Source: SpSt-77 sp049972045
GTDB taxonomy: Bacteria; Chloroflexota; Anaerolineae; B4-G1; DUEL01
Reading direction: 5' to 3'
DNA length: 47,622 nt
NCBI GenBank assembly: GCA_049972045.1
Contig: JBMFKS010000007.1
Location: forward strand, 1-47,622
In this document: positions 31,851 through 38,879 of the stretch, piece after piece
Layout of the letters: the number at the start of each line of letters is the position of its first letter
How positions within the stretch are numbered: the first letter of the stretch is position 1
Notes under the pieces: generated by a model
What the model saw: the letters and a program-made list of their open reading frames with translations, nothing else
Database searches by the model: none
Told to the model about the DNA's origin: nothing
Translations under genes and position numbers: made by a program

Positions 31851-31917
31851 CGCCCCGAGCCCTCGGCCCAAGGCCCCACTGAGGGGGCCTGTACAATGCC
31901 GGCGAATAGCCAATCGC

Positions 31918-33054
31918 TCACCACTTTTCCTGATGGCGCATAACCACGCTTTCCACCAGCCCCAATCCGGTCATATACGTCACCAGGGCCGTCCCGCCGT
32001 AACTGATAAAGGGAAGCGGCAGGCCGGTGACCGGCAGGAGTCCCAGATTCATCCCCACGTTGATCAGAAGGGGGACAAAGATGATGGCCCCCACACCGAC
32101 CACCAGTAACCGCCCGAACCGGTCCGGGGCCAGAACGGCGGCTCGCAGCAGCCGCCAGGCGATGAGGGTGAACAGGAAGAAGACCAGCATCGTCCCGATG
32201 AAGCCCAGTTCCTCCCCGATGACGGAGAAGATGAAGTCGGTGTGGCGGACGCGCAGGAAGTGCAACTGGCTCTGGCTGCCCACGCCGTAACCCTGACCCC
32301 ACAACCCACCGGAGCCAATGCTGATGAGCGCCTGATGGATGTTGTAGAGCGCGCCCGGGTCCCGTTCGGGGTTCAGGAAGACCAGCAGCCGCTGCCGCTG
32401 GTACTCCTGCATCAATCTCCAAAAAGGGACCGCCCCGGCGATGGCCAGCACTCCCGTGCCTATGAGGTACAGGAGGCGCACACCGGAGACGAACACCATC
32501 ACTGCCCAGATCACGACGTAAATGGCCGCCGTGCTCAGGTCCGGCTCCCGGAAGACCAGTGCGGCAGCAACCAGCGTCAGGAGGCCGGAGAGGATATAGG
32601 CAACGAGCCCCGGTGGCGCGTCCTCCGGCTCCTCATCTCCCGACCCCCGGCGTTTCAGACGGAACCGGGTGGTCAGCACGGCGGCCACGGTGACTCCCTG
32701 GAAGAGCATGGCCGGGAAGGAGGGCTGAAAGCGGAAGGAGCCGATGTAGAACCAGCGCCGGACGTCACCGATTTCACTGCGCCCGATGAAGAGCACCAGG
32801 ACCAGGAGCCCCAGGGCGACCAGGTAGCCCAACCACCAGACCGGTCGCCACCAGGTATAGGGGGTAGCAGCCATGAAGAGGAAAAGCGCCAGGCCAATGA
32901 TGGCGAAGTTCGCCTGACGCCGCCACAGGTCGGCCAGGTCGGGGGTGTTGGCGGTGGCACTGCGGATCATCGCCACCCCCAATGCCACCAGCAGCAACAT
33001 CACCACCAGCAGGAGGAAGTCAAACTGTCGCCAGGGTTGAACGGGACGCATCAT
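31918..33054 (-). CDS. rodA: RodA/FtsW-family SEDS peptidoglycan glycosyltransferase
   Basis: 378 residues with about ten membrane helices. The family's catalytic aspartate is in FREPDLSTAAIY, and the C-terminal signatures GEELGFIG and GLPLPFISYGG are intact. RodA polymerises lipid II during wall elongation. Assigned to RodA rather than FtsW from general features only. It is the last gene of the minC-D-E-rodA run, 49 bases after minE. Confidence 0.93.
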   Translation of the reverse strand: MMRPVQPWRQFDFLLLVVMLLLVALGVAMIRSATANTPDLADLWRRQANFAIIGLALFLFMAATPYTWWRPVWWLGYLVALGLLVLVLFIGRSEIGDVRRWFYIGSFRFQPSFPAMLFQGVTVAAVLTTRFRLKRRGSGDEEPEDAPPGLVAYILSGLLTLVAAALVFREPDLSTAAIYVVIWAVMVFVSGVRLLYLIGTGVLAIAGAVPFWRLMQEYQRQRLLVFLNPERDPGALYNIHQALISIGSGGLWGQGYGVGSQSQLHFLRVRHTDFIFSVIGEELGFIGTMLVFFLFTLIAWRLLRAAVLAPDRFGRLLVVGVGAIIFVPLLINVGMNLGLLPVTGLPLPFISYGGTALVTYMTGLGLVESVVMRHQEKW

Positions 33055-33103
33055 CCCCCCTGTTGAGGATATGCCAGGTACGAAGGGCCCGGCACGTCCC
33101 CTT

Positions 33104-33373
33104 TTATCCCCTCCGCGTTCTCCGCTCCGTCCGCAGGGGGATGTCCGCTACCAGCCGGTTGACACGCGGGCCCTCGGTATAGGTTACCTGCACCCCGTCG
33201 GGGTCTATCGGCACATGGCGGGAGATGACGGCGATGATCTCGTCCTTCAGGACCTCCAGCAAACCGGGGGAGATGTTGGCCCGGTCGTGGGCCAGCACCA
33301 GGCGCAGGCGTTCGCGGGCGATTTCGCCACTGGGCGGTTCTTGATGGTGGAGTAGACGGTCCAGAAGTTTCAT
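33104..33373 (-). CDS. minE: cell division topological specificity factor MinE
   Basis: 89 residues. The MinD-contact helix is visible (EIARERLRLVLAHDRA), followed by the beta-rich dimerisation part (IIAVISRHVPIDPDGVQVTY). It stimulates MinD ATPase and sets the oscillation. Its ATG overlaps the minD stop by 4 bases. Confidence 0.94.
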   Translation of the reverse strand: MKLLDRLLHHQEPPSGEIARERLRLVLAHDRANISPGLLEVLKDEIIAVISRHVPIDPDGVQVTYTEGPRVNRLVADIPLRTERRTRRG

Positions 33374-34179
33374 CGTTGTTCCTCCCCCTCGGAGCGCATC
33401 CAGCGGAAGAGACGTTCCAGGAAGCCCGGCTCTTTGAGTGGGGCGAAAGGGACCTCTTCGCCCATCATGCGGCGGGCAATCTGGTGGAACGCGCGGCCGG
33501 CCGGGCTGTTGTCGGTGAAGGCAACCGGTCGGCCGGTGTTGGCGGCTACGATGACCGTCTCGTCCTCCGGGATGATGCCGATCAGGTCTATCGCCAGCAG
33601 TTCCAGCACGGCCTCCGTATCCAGCATGTCCCCCCGGCGGATCAGTTCCGGCTTCAGCCGGTTGATGATGAGCCGGGCAGGGCCTTTCCCCTCCGCCTCT
33701 ATCAGGCCAATGACCCGGTCGGCGTCCCGTACCGCCGCCACCTCCGGATTGGTCACAATGATGACTTCGTCGGCGGGGGCCACCGCATTGCGGAACCCCT
33801 GCTCAATCCCCGCCGGGGAGTCCACCAACAGAAAGTCAAAGGACTCCCGTAGTTCGTTACAGAGGCGGACCATATCTTCCGCCCGCAGGGCGCTCTTATC
33901 GCGAGTCTGGGCAGCGGGGAGGAGATAAAGTTCCTGCAGCCGTTTATCCCGCACCAGCGCCTGGCGCAGTCGGCATCGCCCCTCCACCACGTCCACCAGG
34001 TCGTAAACGATGCGGTTCTCCAGGCCCAGCATGACGTCCAGGTTGCGCAGGCCGATGTCCGCGTCTATGGTCACCACCCGCTGGCCGCGCATAGCCAGCG
34101 CGACCCCCAGGTTGGCCACGACCGTGGTCTTGCCAACCCCGCCTTTCCCCGAAGTAATGGTCACCACCCGGGCACTCAT
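33370..34179 (-). CDS. minD: septum-site-determining ATPase MinD
   Basis: 269 residues. Deviant Walker A SGKGGVGKTTVVANLG, switch LLVDSPAGIEQGF, and a C-terminal amphipathic membrane-targeting helix (GFLERLFRWMRSEG). It recruits MinC to the membrane to block FtsZ assembly away from mid-cell. It starts 9 bases after minC and overlaps minE. Confidence 0.96.
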   Translation of the reverse strand: MSARVVTITSGKGGVGKTTVVANLGVALAMRGQRVVTIDADIGLRNLDVMLGLENRIVYDLVDVVEGRCRLRQALVRDKRLQELYLLPAAQTRDKSALRAEDMVRLCNELRESFDFLLVDSPAGIEQGFRNAVAPADEVIIVTNPEVAAVRDADRVIGLIEAEGKGPARLIINRLKPELIRRGDMLDTEAVLELLAIDLIGIIPEDETVIVAANTGRPVAFTDNSPAGRAFHQIARRMMGEEVPFAPLKEPGFLERLFRWMRSEGEEQR

Positions 34180-34188
34180 TCCACCTCC

Positions 34189-34875
34189 TTACCGATGGGG
34201 CCAGGGAACGGCCTCTATACGCCCTCTGTGGACGCGGGCCATTTCCGGCACGGGCCGACGGCGGCGCTCCTCCGGAGAGCGGGCGATGTGGTCGGCGATG
34301 CGGAGTTGCGTCGGGGCCAGGTCCAGCGCGCAGACGACCGCACTCTCGTCCCCCAGGGCCCCGGCATGCACCACCCCGTGCAGTTTCCCCCAGACGATAA
34401 CGTGACGACCGGCGATAATCTCTGCCCCGGCGTGAACGTCGCCAATGACAATGACGTCGCCGGGATGCTCAATGCGCTGACCGGAGCGGACGGTTCGTTC
34501 TACTACCAATCCGCCAGCGGGGAGGGTCACTACCTTCCCCTCTCTCTGCGGTTCTGTTTTTCCGGCGGCCTCTTCCGGGCCCAGGATGGGAGAGATTCCC
34601 AACCGCACTGCCGCCAGGATGGTGGCGTCTGCCGTGCTCTGCACGGCCCAGAGGTCCACCTCGTGTCGGGCCAGCAGGTCCCGCACCTGGCGGATCCGGG
34701 CCTCATCCAGGGGCCGGGAGCCCACGTCCAGGGCGGCGCGCCCGCCCCGGAAGAAGGCGGCCCCCTTCTCCAGCCGTCGGGCCAGAGCCTCCATCTGGGC
34801 CTCCCAGGGGCCCTCCCCCAGGGTGATCAGCAGCCCCTGGCGGGTCCCTTTGATGGCGATGGGCTCATGCTCCAT
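34189..34875 (-). CDS. minC: septum-site-determining protein MinC
   Basis: 228 residues. The N-terminal FtsZ-inhibiting domain (IAIKGTRQGLLITLGEG) is followed by the C-terminal beta-helix that binds MinD: VVERTVRSGQRIEHPGDVIV, GDVHAGAEIIAGRHVIVWG, LHGVVHAG. Start taken at MEHEPIAIKG (34875), because the 21 codons upstream translate a repeat. First gene of the min-rodA run; no clear promoter was found. Confidence 0.93.
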   Translation of the reverse strand: MEHEPIAIKGTRQGLLITLGEGPWEAQMEALARRLEKGAAFFRGGRAALDVGSRPLDEARIRQVRDLLARHEVDLWAVQSTADATILAAVRLGISPILGPEEAAGKTEPQREGKVVTLPAGGLVVERTVRSGQRIEHPGDVIVIGDVHAGAEIIAGRHVIVWGKLHGVVHAGALGDESAVVCALDLAPTQLRIADHIARSPEERRRRPVPEMARVHRGRIEAVPWPHR

Positions 34876-34944
34876 CTCGGATAACCGTTCATCCTTCGGC
34901 AGTTCAGAGGCAACACCGCGCAGGCGGCTCGCCTGCATACCAGC

Positions 34945-35062
34945 CCCCTCGCTGGTGCTCGGCGCAACGCCCCTCGCTGGTGCTCGGCGCGGGGCCCTTC
35001 GCTGGGGCCTTGGGCCGAGGACCCTCTCAGGCTGAGCCCTCGGGGCGGGGCCGGCGGCCTGC
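34945..35062. repeat. GC-rich repeat, right copy flanking rodA-min
   Basis: Contains two direct copies of CCCCTCGCTGGTGCTCGGCG and then GCCTTGGGCCGAGGACCCTC with GGGGCGGGGCCGG. It is homologous, in reverse orientation, to 31737-31850. It fills most of the 244-base gap between the HEPN gene and minC. Confidence 0.75.
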
Positions 35063-35119
35063 GCTACGGAGCGGGTCCGGATGTGCTCTCTCCGTTCCTT
35101 CGGCGTTGCGTCCTCATCA

Positions 35120-35503
35120 TCAATCCAACCCCAGTTTTTGGCGCACGAACGCGCGCACCACCTTCATCGCCTCAAACGCCGCCCGGGCATCCTCTTTGGT
35201 TGCCAACTCGCCTGGATAACGAAACTCCACCGCATACCGGGTCAGGTCTTTGAGCCCCTCTCGTTGGGACTCAAACGTTCCGTCGTGGAGCAGACAAAGT
35301 TCCAGCAATTCTATGAGGTCGTGGACTCGGGGAAAGCGTTGACCCCGCTCCTGTAGGTACGCTTTCAGATACTTTTCGGCGCATTGCTGGCAATGAAAGC
35401 AGACTGCATCGTAGTTGGGCGCTTTTCGTGCCCGCATTTCCCGGCTGGCGGTGTGAAAATCACCCTCGGCCTTGTCTACCCATTCTTTTGTTAGAGCGTG
35501 CAT
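35120..35503 (-). CDS. HEPN-domain protein, partner of a nucleotidyltransferase
   Basis: 127 residues, all-helical. HEPN features: WVDKAEGDFHTASREM at the start, then CFHCQQCAEKYLKAYLQ and VHDLIELLELC. It is a different HEPN family from the HepT-like protein at 5611. Its start overlaps the MNT gene by 44 bases. Such MNT/HEPN pairs are thought to be toxin-antitoxin modules. A canonical terminal Rx4-6H RNase motif is not obvious, so toxicity is uncertain. Confidence 0.85.
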   Translation of the reverse strand: MHALTKEWVDKAEGDFHTASREMRARKAPNYDAVCFHCQQCAEKYLKAYLQERGQRFPRVHDLIELLELCLLHDGTFESQREGLKDLTRYAVEFRYPGELATKEDARAAFEAMKVVRAFVRQKLGLD

Positions 35504-35837
35504 AAAGCACCCTCCCCTTCTCCACTACCTCCTGCAGGAAAAAATCGCCCAATGCCAGACGTTCAGCCATCTGTTGAGGGGTGCGTACCAGCAGGTCTAA
35601 CCCAAAGTGATAGTCGATAGCGCGGGCAATCTGGGCGGCCTGTTCCCGATTCCGCAGAGGTGTCTCCATGATTACCAGCAAATCCACATCACTTTCCGGC
35701 CTGGGTTGGCCATAGGCATAAGAGCCGAAGAGGATAATCTGCTCCGGCTGGAACTTCTCCACAATTTGTTTCACCACCTCGCGAATCGCCCGCATCGGGA
35801 TGCGGCGACGCTTATCTGCAGTCAGCACTTTCCCCAT
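35460..35837 (-). CDS. MNT-type nucleotidyltransferase
   Basis: 125 residues. Active-site signature ILFGSYAYGQPRPESDVDLL with GS and DxD intact. It starts at 35837, where GGAGG lies 7 bases upstream. It precedes and overlaps the HEPN gene. Probably the antitoxin-like partner that nucleotidylates the HEPN protein, by analogy with MntA-HepT. Confidence 0.87.
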   Translation of the reverse strand: MGKVLTADKRRRIPMRAIREVVKQIVEKFQPEQIILFGSYAYGQPRPESDVDLLVIMETPLRNREQAAQIARAIDYHFGLDLLVRTPQQMAERLALGDFFLQEVVEKGRVLYARSNKRMGRQGRG

Positions 35838-35873
35838 CGGTCGCCCTCCGGCTGGAAGAAACGAACCCGATCC

Positions 35874-36377
35874 CTAAGCACCCTCCGGCGCATGTTTCTC
35901 AAACAGCGGGCGCAGCCGCCGGTACGTGTCGTCCAGCCACTCCGGGATAGTGCGGGTCTCGCCGACGACGCTCATATAGTTGGTGTCCCCGCCCCAGCGG
36001 GGAACCACATGGAGATGGACGTGGTCGGCCACTCCCGCCCCCGCGGCCACTCCGATGTTCAGCCCCACATTGAACCCCTGCGGGTGGTACGCCTCCCGCA
36101 GTACCCGCAGGCTCGTCTGCGTCAGCGCCATCCACTCCGCCAGCGTCGGCCCGTCCAGGTCCTCCAGCGAGGGGACATGGGCATACGGGACCACCATTAG
36201 GTGGCCGTTGTTGTACGGGTAGCGGTTGAGGACGACGTAGCACAGGCGCCCCCGATAGACGATGTGCGCCTCCTCGTCCGGCTGGCGGGGTTTGAGGCAA
36301 AACAGGCACTCCTGCGGCAACGGCTGCTCGCCCCGCAGGTAGACCATGCGCCAGGGAGTCCAGAGAATGTCTCTCAT
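35874..36377 (-). CDS. HIT-family nucleotide hydrolase/phosphorylase
   Basis: 167 residues. The histidine triad is present as HVHLHVV, preceded by NNGHLMVVPYAHV, and CLFC near the N-terminus is a typical zinc-binding start. Length and the WTPWRMVYL start match Ap4A phosphorylase/hydrolase-like HIT proteins. Start set at MRDILWTPWRMVYL; the upstream frame is repeat. No Shine-Dalgarno sequence is apparent. Confidence 0.9.
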   Translation of the reverse strand: MRDILWTPWRMVYLRGEQPLPQECLFCLKPRQPDEEAHIVYRGRLCYVVLNRYPYNNGHLMVVPYAHVPSLEDLDGPTLAEWMALTQTSLRVLREAYHPQGFNVGLNIGVAAGAGVADHVHLHVVPRWGGDTNYMSVVGETRTIPEWLDDTYRRLRPLFEKHAPEGA

Positions 36378-36404
36378 AATGACCAATGACGGAATGAGCA
36401 GCAA

Positions 36405-36439
36405 CGGTCTGTGGTCTGTGGTCCGTCGTCTATCGTCAA
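36405..36439. repeat. 7-bp-period array between LCP and HIT genes
   Basis: Five units (CGGTCTG, TGGTCTG, TGGTCCG, TCGTCTA, TCGTCAA), the same GTSGTC heptamer as at 14201. It overlaps the last base pairs of the LCP stop codon. Confidence 0.8.
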
Positions 36440-37947
36440 GACCCGGGGGTCGGCGTCGGCGTGGGGGTGGGCACCGGGACGTACTGAATCGCTCCCGGCC
36501 GCACACAGGAATTGTAGTTCGCCCCCAGAATCACCCGGAAGTCCAGTTCGCCACCTGCTCCCGGCTGTTTCTCCACGTCCTCCGTTTTGAGGTTGTAGAG
36601 ACGGGTCAGCAGCCAGAGGGGGGAGCCCTTGGCGGTGGTGGTGAAGTCCACGACCCGGGTTCGGGAGACCGGCTCTGTGGCCGTGATCCCCGTCACCAGG
36701 AAGCCCTCCCAGCGCAGCCGCTCCGCCGCCACCTCTGCCATCCCCGGGCGTCCTGTCCCGTCCCAGACCTCCACCCGGAAGGGGGATTGGCGCGCCCGCC
36801 CGGTCGCCGGGGGCTGCAGCGCCTCCGCGACCAGCGGCTCCAGTGCGCCGGGCACCGGCAGAAGCACGTACGCGCCGTTCGGGTCGGTCCAGGGCTCCAC
36901 GTAGGGCGGGATGATGAAACGACTCTTCACGTTCGCCCAGTCCAGGCGGGTCCCCAGCCATCCCAGGTATACCATCTCTTTCAAGCCCAGGTCCGTCTCC
37001 ACCGTCTGACGGAGGGCCTCCCAGAGGTCCGGGATGCGCGCCAGCACCCCGCCGCTCAGCGCCTGCCGGTAGAGGGCCCGCAGGACCTGGTGCTGCCGTC
37101 GGCTGCGGTCAAAGTCGCTGGTGGACCAGCGGGAGCGGACGTACCAGAGAGCCTGCTGGCCGTTCAGGTGCTGGATGCCCGGATAGAGGTCAATGTCTAT
37201 CCCCTGCTCCGGGTTGGCGGGGTCGGGAAACGTGTCGTGGAACTCGCACTCCACCGGCACGTCCACCCCGCCCAGCGCGTCCACGATGCGGACGAAGCCC
37301 GCAAAGTCCACCATCGCGTAGTAGTGGATAGGGATGCCGAAGTTATATTCCACCGTTGCCTTGACCAGTGCCATTCGCCCGCCGGGGTAATCCTTTCCTC
37401 GGTTGATAGCCGTGTTGATTTTCCCGAACCCGTACCCGGGAATCCAGGCGTAATAGTCCCGGGGGATGGAGAGCATGCTCACCGCCGGAATATCTGGGTT
37501 GATGCTGGCGACGATCATCACGTCCGTCCGCCCGCCGTTCTCCGCGTCCAGCCCCAGCAGCAGGACGTTTATCACCCCCTCGGGCAGGGAGACCAGCGGC
37601 ATGGGGGTAGGAACGGGCAGACTGACGGGCAGCGTGTTGCTGACCGGCAGGTCGTAAACCGGCGTTGCGTGGGAAAGGGGCGGCGGGGACGGCGGCGTCA
37701 GGATGGGTGTGGGCGTCGGGATCGGCGTCGGCGTCAGGGTGGGTGTAGGCGTCGGGATCGGCGTCGGCGCGGCCGTCGCAGGCGGCGACGGCAAAGGGGA
37801 CGACGGATGCGGGTTGCTGGCGGGCACTACAATCGTCGGCGTCGGCGCTACCTCCATCGGGATGACCGGCGCGATCAGCCCCCGCGCGGCGATCGCAGTG
37901 GCAACCAGAACGATGACCAGGATGAACGGAGCCGATACTTTCTTCAC
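36436..37947 (-). CDS. LytR-CpsA-Psr (LCP) family ligase with a LytR_C domain
   Basis: 503 residues. N-terminal membrane anchor (FILVIVLVATAIAARGLI), then a long Pro/Thr-rich linker (residues about 33-115), an LCP catalytic domain (INVLLLGLDAENGGRTDVMI; MLSIPRDYYAWIPGYG; KINTAINRG; GGVDVPVE), a LytR_C domain (FRVEVWDGTGRPGMAEVAAE) and a Pro/Thr tail. LCP enzymes attach glycopolymers to peptidoglycan or other acceptors outside the cell. GTG start at 37947. Confidence 0.92.
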   Translation of the reverse strand: MKKVSAPFILVIVLVATAIAARGLIAPVIPMEVAPTPTIVVPASNPHPSSPLPSPPATAAPTPIPTPTPTLTPTPIPTPTPILTPPSPPPLSHATPVYDLPVSNTLPVSLPVPTPMPLVSLPEGVINVLLLGLDAENGGRTDVMIVASINPDIPAVSMLSIPRDYYAWIPGYGFGKINTAINRGKDYPGGRMALVKATVEYNFGIPIHYYAMVDFAGFVRIVDALGGVDVPVECEFHDTFPDPANPEQGIDIDLYPGIQHLNGQQALWYVRSRWSTSDFDRSRRQHQVLRALYRQALSGGVLARIPDLWEALRQTVETDLGLKEMVYLGWLGTRLDWANVKSRFIIPPYVEPWTDPNGAYVLLPVPGALEPLVAEALQPPATGRARQSPFRVEVWDGTGRPGMAEVAAERLRWEGFLVTGITATEPVSRTRVVDFTTTAKGSPLWLLTRLYNLKTEDVEKQPGAGGELDFRVILGANYNSCVRPGAIQYVPVPTPTPTPTPGS

Positions 37948-37982
37948 GGGCCAGACTTCCCTTGCCTCCAGAGTCCTTTTGG

Positions 37983-38011
37983 ATTATACTACGGAATGTT
38001 GAAAATGCCAG
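37983..38011 (-). promoter_or_regulatory. promoter of the LCP gene
   Basis: Minus strand: -35 CTGGCA (38006-38011), 17-base spacer, -10 TATAAT (37983-37988). The start point near 37976 leaves a leader of about 29 bases before the GTG. The -10 is consensus, the -35 moderate. Confidence 0.6.
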
Positions 38012-38014
38012 TGG

Positions 38015-38070
38015 TGACGACGGACCACAGACCACGGACGACGGACCACAGACCACGGACGGCTGACGGC
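38015..38070. repeat. 7-bp-period array directly upstream of surE
   Basis: Eight units in exact phase (TGACGAC, GGACCAC, AGACCAC, GGACGAC, GGACCAC, AGACCAC, GGACGGC, TGACGGC), then TAATC and the surE ATG. No Shine-Dalgarno sequence intervenes. Confidence 0.9.
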
Positions 38071-38075
38071 TAATC

Positions 38076-38879
38076 ATGCCCCTCATTCTGGTGACGAACG
38101 ACGACGGGATTGATTCGCCGGGGCTGCTGGCGGCGGTCCGGGCGGTCCGGGGATTGGGAGAAGTGCTGGTCGCCGCGCCCACCCGCCAGTGGTCGGGCGC
38201 GGGCCGCTCTTTCCCCCGGGAGACCACCGGCGCGATCGTCCCCCGAACGCTGGAAGTGGAGGGGGAAGCGGTCCCGGCGTTTGCGGTGGACGGTTCCCCC
38301 CCTCAGGTGGTCCTGCACGCGCTGCTGGAACTGGCCCCCCGTCCGCCGGACCTGCTGGTGGTGGGGATTAACTACGGGGAGAACCCCGGCGCGGACGTCA
38401 CCTGCTCCGGCACGATCGGTGCGGCGCTCCAGGGGGCCTCCTGCGGGGTCCCGGCGCTGGCCGTCTCCCGGCAGGTGCCCAAAGAGGTCCACATCCACCT
38501 CTCGGACGAGGTGGATTTCACCGCCGCAGCCCACTTCACCCGATTCTTCGCCCGCCGGATGTTAGCGACGGCGCTCCCCTTTGACGTGGACGTCCTCAAA
38601 GTGGACATCCCCGAGAGCGCTACCCCCGAAACGCCCTGGCGGCTGACCCGCCAATCCCGCCGGACCTACTTCCGTCCGGTCCCGCCCCGGCGGAATGACT
38701 TCTCTCAGCCCGGGCGAATGGACTACGAGGCCGCGTGGGACGTCCGGGACCTGGAGCCGGATAGCGACATCTACGCGCTGGTGGTGGACCGGGTGGTAGC
38801 GGTGACGCCGCTGAGCCTGGACTTGACCTCCCGGGCCGACTGGGGAGAGGTTGCCCGCTTGCTGAGGGGGGAAGCGTGA
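38076..38879 (+). CDS. surE: 5'/3'-nucleotidase SurE
   Basis: 267 residues. The family start ILVTNDDGIDSPGL carries the metal-binding D9 and D10, S40 is in QWSGAGRS, and a metal-binding Asn is in GINYGENPGADVTCSGT. It dephosphorylates nucleoside monophosphates. The ATG directly follows a 7-bp array. Its TGA overlaps the GTG of the next gene (GTGA), so the two are translationally coupled. Confidence 0.93.
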   Translation: MPLILVTNDDGIDSPGLLAAVRAVRGLGEVLVAAPTRQWSGAGRSFPRETTGAIVPRTLEVEGEAVPAFAVDGSPPQVVLHALLELAPRPPDLLVVGINYGENPGADVTCSGTIGAALQGASCGVPALAVSRQVPKEVHIHLSDEVDFTAAAHFTRFFARRMLATALPFDVDVLKVDIPESATPETPWRLTRQSRRTYFRPVPPRRNDFSQPGRMDYEAAWDVRDLEPDSDIYALVVDRVVAVTPLSLDLTSRADWGEVARLLRGEA

